64,000 bases of DNA from Paralvinella palmiformis. Its lineage: Eukaryota > Annelida > Polychaeta > Terebellida > Alvinellidae. Both the position numbers and the translations under genes were made by a program. Shown here in pieces: positions 13,554 to 23,335 of the stretch. Below the pieces are notes generated by a model, which saw only the letters and a program-made list of their open reading frames with translations, was not told the origin of the DNA and searched no databases. Every line of letters starts with the position of its first letter. The first letter of the stretch is position 1. The stretch spans positions 1,593,001 through 1,657,000 of the forward strand of contig JAODUP010000045.1 in assembly GCA_025642065.1 (NCBI GenBank), written 5' to 3'.

Positions 13554-14088
13554 TCTGTCGTCTGTATATCACACTTCAAACAAACGCTTATAGTACCTGA
13601 AGAAGCTGTTGGCTGATGGTTCCCTTCTGTATGATGAGATCATACAATCTGTCCTCGGCTAGCTCCCAGAGTGTGTCGAAAGGCATCTTAGTTTTAGGTA
13701 CAGCCAGCGAGGCTGTTAGGTTGCCAGTATATACTCCATATAATACTAACACCACTAGCCAGAGGGAGCCTGTTATTATATGACCTGATGTCGATCGCTT
13801 CTTAAGATCAACTCCTAACATGATAACATGGATAAAGATTACTGGCAAAAAAAACGAGTGAGTGAGTGAGTGAGTGAGTGAGTGAGTGAGTGAGTGAGTG
13901 AGTGAGTGAGTGAGTGAGTGAGTGAGTGAGTGAGTGAGTGAGTGAGTGAGTCTCTCAGTCGGTCAGCCAGTTGAGATATATATAGTTTTGTTAATTTTTA
14001 CTGGTTCTTATTTGTCACTTTTGTTAATGGTTAGTCACACTCTATAAAGAGCTATAGAATCACTCTTCTAAATACTGATTTATACTAG

Positions 14089-14140
<52 letters not shown>

Positions 14141-14712
14141 ATTAGTCACACGCGCGTCCACATTTCCCTTAATTATATGCTCAATATATTGACAATTCTC
14201 CCACCCAATTATCTCATTTCCTCACGGGATTGTTCAGTGCAGTCTGGATACAAACAACTCACCCTGTATTAGTACAACAGAATACATCATCACGCAGTTG
14301 TCGTAATACTCATAAAACCATCTACGGATAAAGCTCACGAAGTCTCTGAACTGACTTTGTTGCCGCTCGAGTTTTTCCTCTTTCTTTATGACAGCTATTG
14401 TGTCAGATGATGTCGTCCAGGTAGCCGATCTATCAGTCATCTTTATCGCCGAAGACAGTTGATCGCTGATAAATGCCACAAAGGCGATGAGAGATGGGAA
14501 CAAAGCAACAACAAGCCAGAGTAACGAGGTGAAAGGTTGGATAAAGTACAGCGACTTGTCAAATCTGAGCTTCATTATCATCACGGAGGGGTCTTCCCAG
14601 TGTGGCTGTAGGTAATCAATAACAGCAGCTCGAGATGCTGATTGACTTATACCGCACAAAGCAATATCAACTTCCTGTTATGTACAAGAAACTACATGTA
14701 TATATATATTTA

Positions 14713-14753
<41 letters not shown>

Positions 14754-14771
14754 GTGTGTGTGTGTGTAAGA

Positions 14772-14817
<46 letters not shown>

Positions 14818-14956
14818 TATATATATATATAAGGACCAACTGCATCGTGGAAGTCTGTGCATGCAAAACATGCTCTTAAACACTCACACTCAAGCAGGCA
14901 CACATACACGCGCATACACACAGAGAGAGAGAGAGAGGGGAGAGAGAGAGAGAGAG

Positions 14957-14992
<36 letters not shown>

Positions 14993-14996
14993 AGAG

Positions 14997-15043
<47 letters not shown>

Positions 15044-16001
15044 CAAACTAACCTTTCGTGCCACCATCCCCACCATACCATTAAAGGAGCCATCGGGTAG
15101 CAAGGATCCCCAGTTACCATCAATTGTTTCTACTAATTCATAACTGTAATTGACAAGAACACACCTATGGCTTGTCTGTAGCTGAGTGGATGTTGTATGT
15201 ATACAGGCCTATATACTATATGTATATACAATATATCAGCTTTTATGTGGATATTTCTGGTTAGCTGGCTCCTTCTAGTCGGGGATGGTGTATGATTCGG
15301 GGCCCCGATGGGCATGGGCTACATGTGTATGTACGCGCGAACGCGTGTGTGCGCGCACACACATAAACACATACATACACACACATACACACACACACAC
15401 AGTGTGTGGTTGACATGACGTGTGTATGGATGAAGCGTTCAGGTGATCAAATATACTACTGTATTTATCATTCAGACTTACCTGAAGTTTAAGTGTCGAG
15501 CTATAACATCTATCATCTCAATCTCAATACCTCCCATAGTCTCCTGGGTATAGACTTCTGAGTGGTTCAATTTAATACAAAAAGGATCATACTGGAAGAG
15601 TTGTCAATTTTAATATTATATATAATAATAATGATATAGACAGATATATATAGAGATAGTTTAGCAATAATAATATGGTACAGTTATAGAGATATTATAG
15701 TAATATTAATATAGTCCAGAGAGTGAGATATGACAATAATAATATAATACAGATACAGAGGATAAGACTGGCGTTCTACACAAGAGTAATTTTTACTATT
15801 TTTTAATAAAAAAGCTCCATTTATATTTAACCCAAAACAAAACAACATTCACTTAAATTGTAATTGCGAATATTAATCACCGAAGAACACTGTTTTCCAT
15901 GTATATTGAGACCCTTTAGTAAAGAGTTCATATTTATATTATATTAATTATATATATTATATTATCTAATTATATATATATAATTAATTATATATATATT
16001 T

Positions 16002-16037
<36 letters not shown>

Positions 16038-16038
16038 A

Positions 16039-16073
<35 letters not shown>

Positions 16074-17011
16074 TTAAAGTTCCCGAGCCTCCACAGTGTC
16101 TAAATTGTCTCGTGCTTCATACCCTTTTGTGAACAGTCTTGATGTATGCCGTGTGAGATATTATCTGAGAAGACGGTCTTGATTTATGAAACATTATATG
16201 AGAAGATATCTGATATTTAACATTCGTTCGTCCTATATATAATACAACTTCTTGAACACTATTACAATACGTGACTCACTTCACCAAATGTCAGAATAAG
16301 ATGAGCTCCGTTGAACTGTGAGAATCGATCTGGCAGTAGCTCGCTCAGCCTCAGGTCATCGTTGTTGTCAAATAGCCGGGAATATGTTACTGTTGTGACG
16401 TATTTTGGAGAGATACCTCGGTAACAATTATAGAAACACCACAATACATCCGAAGATACGGCGTTATCAATGTTGTCAACTATATCAATTGTCGATGTCT
16501 GCAATTAGTTTTAGAGTTATTATTATCTACCCATAAAACGTATTAAAATATTTTAGTGCGTAGAACGGGGGGTGGGGGGGGGTCTAAAGGTAGTAAACTA
16601 CACTGACGCATGCGTACACCTACAACTCGTATACCTGATTCCTGGATACCAAACTACCATAAAAGGTGCGTTTATCTTAAGACATTTATCTATCAACATG
16701 CACAAACAAATGACTGAATGTCAACGCCAGAATCATATATCAGATATGCGACAAAACATCGCCGTGTCATACCTGTTGGTTATTAAATATTAATGCCACA
16801 ATATTGTCAGCATCTCTGACATTATGTTGTACTTCTTCAAGTAGGTCCAAGGTAACATTAATTAGCAGCCAATTAAAACGATATTCCTTTCTAAATATCC
16901 TGTTGACCTATATAAAGAGTAATGTTTACATAGGTGTCTTATTCAATGTTTATACAAGTTTGTATGAAATAAAATCGAATGTTCATAATACTTCGTACAT
17001 TTTTTCTACTA

Positions 17012-17057
<46 letters not shown>

Positions 17058-17395
17058 TATAGCGATTCATTTAACGTGGATTACCCTAAGTCGCTTCACA
17101 CTGATAACCTAATTAATTAATTTCTGCCTTACACAACACAACACATTTTAAACATAGGTACATAAGAGGATTTTTTATATTTTCTTACATGCTGCAACTT
17201 TAATACCATCAGGTGACTTATTCAAAACACCTTAAAAACGAACAAGAGCCATATCAGTGGAGTATTACTAGTATGTATACTTAAATCAGCTAACATCAAT
17301 AAAATGATGCTTTTATAGGAAACCATGAAGCCAGTGCAGCAGTATAAAAACTAGTTTATATGTTCCTTGTTTCGAGGGCGTGTTCGAGAGTAGCG

Positions 17396-17434
<39 letters not shown>

Positions 17435-18012
17435 GAGAGAGAGAGAGAGAGATGGGGAGGGGGGTGTTTGATATTTTAAAGTATTGCTTTGTCATAGTCT
17501 AGTAGAGAAATAATAAAAGCTTGGACTAAGTTCTTGCATATTTCATCACTTACATTCTTATTAATGGTTAATATATTTCCTTATTTGATAATTGTATATT
17601 ATTTATCCGCTTTACCAAATCAGCTGGGTTATCTCTCATAAAGTCAAGATTTCTTACATATACGGAAAAAAATATATAACTGGATCCCTCCTCAACACGA
17701 ATATTCTCAGTTTTCTGTGGATATTACTTTGATGATAACACAATGAATTCAATTATTCGTATTTAATTTTAGTATATCGTAATACATCCAAAATATCATC
17801 GCTTGGAATGGAATGGAAACTTCAGTTGAAGATGATCTATCATCCCAGTCATCCTCTTGTTTTAGAATCACGTACACTTGACTATCATCGGGGTAATATT
17901 ATAAACATTTCAGTCTATTACGATCTATCACATCAAAGTGTTATAAGTCAAGCAATATTTATGGAGCCATAGATCCTTAATCAAGAATCTCAGTAATGTC
18001 AATGTGTACTTT

Positions 18013-18066
<54 letters not shown>

Positions 18067-20692
18067 TGAATGATCTCTACGATAAACATTCTAATAATTG
18101 TCACGGATGTAATTGTGTTGTTCTTCGAATCTATGGGTCTATACTCCTTGCTACTGTATTTGCTGTACGTCTTGAGATAAAGGGAATGTTAGATATAGAA
18201 CGACAATTTCTCATATTTTTCTTAAGGCAGTTCGTTTTAAACACAATAACATCCCCGACTCAGTCATTGACTTATTTATATAATGGGCGGTTATCATTGG
18301 TAGAGTTTTATCCGAGCATTTCGTCAAAAGCCAATTAGACAGCGTTTCTAAGTCACGTGACTTGTTTGGAGACTCGGTGATGATCTGATTGAGGTCAACC
18401 GCCGAAGCGGAGAGTAAACATATCAAGCATCTTCACTCTAAATAAAATATGCGCAATAATTCATACCGATGTTGCTGGGATTATTTGAGAAAAATATAAC
18501 TATCATTTTCCTCATGAAGAAATTGCTGAACTTGCCCACTAGACAAAGTGTGGATGCAAGCCACCGCAGACACCTCCGTGCCATCACAGATCACTGCTGG
18601 CCAAAAAGCCTTATCAGCAACCAGACACTGTACAAACTGTGCAATGAAAAACCCCTCTCCTCAAAGGTCGCAAAGCAAAGATGGTCAGTGTTAGCCCATG
18701 TCCTACGCATGTGCGTGTGTGTGTGTGTGTGTGGGGGGGGGGGTACATTTTTATTACTATCCACCACATTCCTTATTAGTTTGAAGAGCTTCTTTGTGGC
18801 TTTTCCAGATCATTTTGAATTTGTGGAATAGAAACACTTCATTTCCTTTTATATTTAAAAAAGCACCAGAAATACGTTCGATGTCAGGTCGTCTCCGCTA
18901 GATAATAATCCTTCATGAGAAGTTAAAAAAATAAACACTTGTCTTTCTGGATAACTCTGTGGTCAGATGCCTGTCTGCCAAGATAAGTATCTACGATTCT
19001 ACATGCGGCTACGCGTAATTGTCTAGCACGTAATATAAATGATGGTGGTTATTACAGGCAAAACATGCACCACTTATATACGGATAGTCTAGCTACAAAA
19101 CCATATTACATCTCTTACCTCTCTGCTGACCCCAACAGGGTCACCCGAAGAGCAATAAATGAGGACATTGACGTAATCGCCGTATCTAATGACGTCACCA
19201 ACAATTGCTTCATAGTCGTTACAGCTGTACGTATAACGATGACGTAACTCCATCATACTCTCGTCTAGCCATGTCTGGATCATCAGATCGTCTGTAACAT
19301 TAACAGCAGATAGAGATCTAGAACTTGGTTTATATGTAGCTCTCTAATACACATTTTATGTACTTAATAAAATATGTTCCTCATTTCACACTCACACGCA
19401 CGCCCCATATATATGATGCAATAATCTTGGATAGATTCGTTTCCTAGTTTTGGTGTTAGATTCGAGACATAGATCTATGCTTCATACTCATATATGAGGA
19501 ACTGTCGAGTTAATTTAGACTTTCAGTGTATTGATGATTGTCGTATTTTATCTCGTGAATCAACTTATGTCCAGACTTCAGCTTTACACATTAAATGTAA
19601 TATTGACAGCTATGTATGAACCAAGGGATCACTGTGACATTGCCTTGCTCCATCATCATCATCATCATCATCATCTCTACTCGAAGATTTAACATAACTT
19701 TATATGTTTGAATGGCATGACCTATTGCCCTAATTAGTGGGTAGTCTCTCAATGACGTGGATACCAAAACATACAGTATATAACCTTCTCCCTATATTTG
19801 TATTGTTGTTTCTGTTAAAACATATCAGGTTACATCCTTGTACATATTTAACATCTTTGATGCAACCCCAAACTGTATCTACCATGTACTGGCTATATTT
19901 AGTGTATACTTATGTAATGCCATTCTAGATTCAGTTTGAAATAAACATATTGATTGATTGATTAGAAATGGCGAGCCGAATATCTGTTACTTCCGCGTCT
20001 AGAAAGATTATATATATTTCTTACCTTTCATCAATAATAAATCTTAATACGTAGCTTAAGAGAGAATATTATAGATTATCTATAGATCACGATTTTAAGG
20101 TTTTCTTGTCAATAAGACATAGAATCAAAAAGACTACTGGAGACTTGGCTGCGTATAAGTCTCTTCGTGTCATTTCATAGCTTCATTTTTAAAATCGTAA
20201 CTAGAAAAATCGGTACACTTCCGTACCAATGGCCATTTTTATACATCTGGCCCTATACAATGATTGAATGGCTGCTGAAATATGAGCTCGCTTTTGAAAC
20301 CAGAGTACCACTAACAGAACATATCACTTTCTTACAGATTTCATCTATCGTCACCGCCTTTTAGAATCGTGACTGCATATAGGACAATCACAAGTACATT
20401 TATTAGCGGAGTGTACTCCAGATCTCCAGTTCTGTAGATCGGATCCCAATATTGGCTATGTCGGTATGCATTTGATATAACAGTATTATTTCCATATTTC
20501 CCAAGCGGAACTAGTGCCGAACCAAAACTAAGCACTCACTCACTCACTCACTCACTCATCCATCCAATGTCATTGCCACTGACCATAGTATGGTATGGCC
20601 GCAGAGCCAAGAATAATTATTCAGGGGATAGGATTAATTGAAATACTATTATAGTGAATCAGGAAGTTTTCTCTCTCTCTCTCTCTCTCTCT

Positions 20693-20774
<82 letters not shown>

Positions 20775-21389
20775 ATATATATATATATACAGAGAGAGAG
20801 AGAGAGAGAGAGGCTACTTTCAATCTTACTCACCAGTAAATATTACGACCGTTGTCCACGATTGAATGATTTCTCTTGCTAGCATCATCGTAAATTGTGA
20901 ACTTACTTCCTCCAAACACTGAGTAGTATTGATCTTCTCAATCCTCAGTATATTGGTACAGAATGTTGCCTCATCAATGTCTTTACTGATCGATTCACAA
21001 TAATGATAACCGTTACATGGACAAAGGTAGTCATCTGATAAGTCTTCCTCTACCGCTAAAATATCACATGACATTTGAGTGTTTTCAGTCGAATCTTTTC
21101 TTGTTATGTCTCATGATTGTGACGAAGTATGGTTTGAGAATTGGGTTAACTGTTACTTGTTAGTTGTTCTGTTGATCTGCATGCTAGTCTTTCTGCCTGT
21201 CTGTCTGTTTGTCTTTCTATATATACATTTGTACATCCCTTAATTTATCCCTTAATATATTTTCTATGCCTATTGCAAGTGAAAAGTTATAAAAAGAATT
21301 TTCCTGCTGATAATCAAAAATTATCTTAAGATCATAGTGATGGCGCTGGTATTATACGTCTGTGTGTGTGCGTATGTGTGCATAAATAT

Positions 21390-21441
<52 letters not shown>

Positions 21442-21616
21442 CACTGTTTATGGGGTAGATTATGTGACATATGCCATAAAACTCACCACATACAGAGCTG
21501 AACTCATCCTTCGACATTACGGTGCATCTCGAGATCTTCCCACCACAAAATAATGTGAAAAGCATGATCCAAGCTAGACACATAAACTTAGTCATTTCAC
21601 CGGTTCTATTTCCCAA
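12229..21616 (-). CDS. divergent ionotropic glutamate receptor-like subunit, complete gene, 12 exons
   Basis: Exons 5' to 3': 21487-21616, 20834-21055, 19119-19291, 17616-17714, 16773-16907, 16280-16498, 15482-15591, 15053-15143, 14263-14674, 13597-13841, 12774-13042, 12229-12445. All junctions agree in phase and sum to 2322 nt (773 aa + TAA). The second ATG (21595) starts a typical signal peptide ([19 protein letters not shown]). Residues ~44-326 form a short amino-terminal domain. Ligand-binding half S1 runs ~327-430 and keeps the ligand-binding Arg408 ([10 protein letters not shown]). M1 is ~442-462, a pore-loop region ~514-540, M3 ~552-578 with YTGNL in place of the usual YTANL, S2 ~579-735 with KGT and FTTD in binding positions, and M4 ~740-768. 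Known for the family: glutamate- or amino-acid-gated cation channels of neurons or chemosensory cells. Exon 4 (weak donor choice) and exon 2's acceptor are the least certain parts. Subclass (kainate-like versus IR-like) is undecided. Confidence 0.88.
12668..12697. repeat. (GT)n microsatellite in the receptor's last intron
   Basis: A GT run between exons 12774-13042 and 12229-12445. Confidence 0.9.
13458..13551. repeat. compound (AT)n-(TCTG)n microsatellite
   Basis: (AT)n at 13458-13501 is followed by about eleven TCTG units to 13551, inside the intron between receptor exons 13597-13841 and 12774-13042. Confidence 0.95.
13855..13951. repeat. (GAGT)n microsatellite abutting a receptor splice acceptor
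   Basis: About 24 GAGT units. On the minus strand this is (ACTC)n followed by CG, T8 and GCCAG, so it ends only about 12 nt before the acceptor of the M3-encoding exon (13841) and supplies much of its pyrimidine tract. Confidence 0.95.
14093..14138. repeat. (AT)n microsatellite
   Basis: An uninterrupted AT run in the intron just downstream (minus strand) of receptor exon 14263-14674. Confidence 0.95.
14698..15038. repeat. clustered (AT)n and (GA)n microsatellites
   Basis: (AT)n at 14698-14752 and 14773-14831, (GA)n at 14923-15000 and (AT)n at 15001-15038 make up most of the 378-bp intron between receptor exons 15053-15143 and 14263-14674. Long ORFs of Tyr-Ile or Leu-Ser repeats here are artefacts. 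Confidence 0.95.
15930..16073. repeat. AT-rich tract with (AT)n/(GT)n
   Basis: Irregular tatata/taatta sequence runs into (AT)n at ~16008-16032 and (GT)n to 16073, in the intron between receptor exons 16280-16498 and 15482-15591. Confidence 0.85.
17012..17055. repeat. (AAT)n microsatellite
   Basis: About 14 AAT/ATA units in the intron upstream of receptor exon 16773-16907. Confidence 0.95.
17394..17453. repeat. compound (GC)n(AC)n(AG)n microsatellite
   Basis: gcgcgcgc, then (AC)n, then (AG)n, in the intron between receptor exons 17616-17714 and 16773-16907. Confidence 0.9.
18017..18060. repeat. (AG)n microsatellite
   Basis: A pure AG run in the receptor intron 17715-19118. Confidence 0.95.
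18538..18713 (+). mobile_element. non-LTR retrotransposon fragment (reverse transcriptase C-terminal tail)
   Basis: One frame reads [20 protein letters not shown], then [17 protein letters not shown] and [11 protein letters not shown]. This is the order of motifs (D-x-F/S-H-R-R-x-L-R, W-P-x-x-I-S-N-x-x-L-Y, R-W-x-x-L-x-H-V-L-R-M) found after the reverse transcriptase core of many animal LINEs. Only about 58 codons remain and both flanks are unrelated, so it is a dead fragment. It sits antisense in a receptor intron. Confidence 0.7.
19651..19675. repeat. (CAT)n microsatellite
   Basis: About eight CAT units in the receptor intron 19292-20833. Confidence 0.9.
19690..19966 (+). mobile_element. 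possible LINE 3' end with (TTGA)n tail
   Basis: The segment ends in aaataaacatattgattgattgatt. A polyadenylation-like word followed by a short TTGA/GATT tandem tail is typical of the 3' ends of some non-LTR elements. No coding remains and the left border is a guess. Confidence 0.35.
20671..20813. repeat. compound (CT)n(AC)n(AT)n(AG)n microsatellite
   Basis: (CT)n to ~20692, (AC)n to ~20771, (AT)n, then (AG)n to 20813. It lies about 20 bp from the donor of receptor exon 20834-21055. Confidence 0.95.
21356..21440. repeat. (GT)n/(AC)n/(AT)n microsatellite
   Basis: Mixed dinucleotide runs in the first receptor intron (21056-21486). Confidence 0.9.
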
Positions 21617-21725
21617 TCACATTATTAAAATAAATAACAATAACAAATATTAAATACTCCGCTAACATCGGTTAATATGAACCTTTTCTAACCGAGGACA
21701 TTATACAAGAGTCCATTGATGGAGT

Positions 21726-21787
<62 letters not shown>

Positions 21788-22206
21788 TTTAATCGGAAAA
21801 TAATAAAGCCTTTCATTACAAAAAAGAAGGGTTTTACGGGGGAGATGGGAGGTGGCGTACCCATGTATACTTCGACTCATTGGTTGAAGGCAATTAATGA
21901 AGTAGCGGGTCTTTAATGAGAAGAACAAAGAGCTGGTAAATCAATCAGTATATATGCTGACAGCTTCTATTCAGTAGGATAATCATTAAGTCCACGAGTT
22001 GTTATTATAATAATTTGTATAAAGGCAAAATGATTGTATGTAATCGATTTGTTATGGTGTAAGTGGGTAATCTTGCTCTGTACAAAAGTATTATGGGGGG
22101 TAAATATCAAACATGTTATTAGCTCGTAGATGTATATTGATAATCATTTATTAGTATATATATTAGTATTACAGCATATGCTTTGAGCGTGGCATGATTT
22201 AAATTG

Positions 22207-22496
22207 TGTGTGTGTGTGTCTGTGTGTCTGTGTGTGTGTTCTTCTGTCTACAAACACATTTCCTGGTACTTTATTATGTGTCAGAGTACGCGTATGTGTA
22301 CACTATTACGTGTATGCCTATTTGTTTGACGAGTGTGTGACTGTGTATGTGCGTCTGCGCAGGCATATGTGTATGCGCGTGTGTGTATACGTTCAAGTGT
22401 GTGCATGCGAATATGTATGTATGTGGGCATGTATGTGTATGTATGTGTGTATGTATGTATGTATGTGTGCGTGTATGTATGTATGTATGTATGTAG
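22207..22496. repeat. GT/GTAT-rich low-complexity tract
   Basis: (GT)n followed by degenerate GTAT/ATGT tetranucleotide runs. Cys-Val or Tyr-Met rich ORFs over it are repeat artefacts. Confidence 0.9.
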
Positions 22497-23303
22497 ACTG
22501 TGAAACCCCTCAAACAAACGCACCCCCACACACATAGAATTACCTTATTATTTAAAAAAAAATGTGTTGCGTCTTCTAAATTCTTTCAATTCGTATTAAC
22601 CTACAACAGTATTTAGCTACCGTATCTCTTCAGTTCTATTGAAATGTTACCTTTCTTGTTTAGTCCGACTTCAGAAACCGTGGCTTTTTTCGAGCCGAAT
22701 CGCATGAACAATTGGATTGGATTTCTTTCACTTGATGATCTATGATCACGAAACAGAGATACCGCACGAAATGGGAGCCCCCCCTTACTCCTCCCCGCCC
22801 CCCAGTATGGTTCCTTGACAGTACTGTCACCACTCGGCACTCATAGGGAAGCATGGTTCGAGGAATCGAAATAACCTGAGGGTGGTACCTTATCAAATAG
22901 TTTACGGTTTCATACTCATGGGATCCCTAAAGTCCCACCTTTTAAAATGTATTCACTGAGACGTTAGCGTCAGTTAACGTAGTTAGCAGCAGAGGATGTT
23001 ATAAAACGAGAAATAACTCCCTGGATAGTAACAGTTTCAATTAACCCCTTTCACGCCTTTGGCTTTGCGGGATCGAATCCATGATGTTGATCCTTAGTAT
23101 ATTATAACACGAACGCGACGCGAGTATGTTATTTGTTTGCTTACATATTTCTCACATGATATACCTACATCTAGTGCTTGATCTTATATTTCTACTAAGC
23201 TATTTGTATAACAAGTGGGGAAATTTGTGGCTAGTAAGCCAGTTATGATGGTTAAAATGTCCGCTTAAGTATTACACTATTATTCCCTGCCCCGACTATT
23301 TAA

Positions 23304-23313
23304 CGCATGCGCA
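23304..23313. promoter_or_regulatory. NRF-1-like palindrome just upstream of the SDHA start codon
   Basis: CGCATGCGCA matches the core of the NRF-1 consensus YGCGCAYGCGCR except for the leading GC. It lies 23 bp upstream of the SDHA ATG at 23336. NRF-1 sites are known in promoters of nuclear respiratory-chain genes in animals. Functional use here is inference. Confidence 0.45.
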
Positions 23314-23335
23314 CTCCATGCACTGCATTATCAAG

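Larger units (their letters stand above)
21617..23335. other. divergent intergenic/promoter region between the receptor and SDHA
   Basis: Must hold the promoters of the receptor (leftward) and SDHA (rightward). It contains (AT)n at 21731-21782 and a GT/GTAT-rich low-complexity tract at 22207-22496. The minus-strand ORF at 22613-22896 has no recognisable family. No TATA box was placed for either gene. Confidence 0.6.

Noticed and set aside
14667..15123. Long Tyr-Ile, Leu-Ser and Arg-Glu repeat ORFs on both strands
   Set aside because: Translations of (AT)n and (GA)n microsatellites. Only 15053-15143 and 14263-14674 within this area are true receptor exons.
18211..18426. Minus-strand ORF reading [20 protein letters not shown] onward, considered as an extra receptor ATD exon
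   Set aside because: It has a usable phase-0 acceptor, but no codon of the frame starts with GT, so no phase-0 donor exists to join the next exon. It would also be out of order relative to the ATD fold. Left unassigned.
20341..20535. Minus-strand ORF with a hydrophobic stretch ([14 protein letters not shown])
   Set aside because: No splice pair fits between receptor exons 2 and 3, and no family was recognised.
22613..22896. Minus-strand ORFs between the receptor and SDHA
   Set aside because: No family, no splice context; may be old transposon debris but this cannot be supported.
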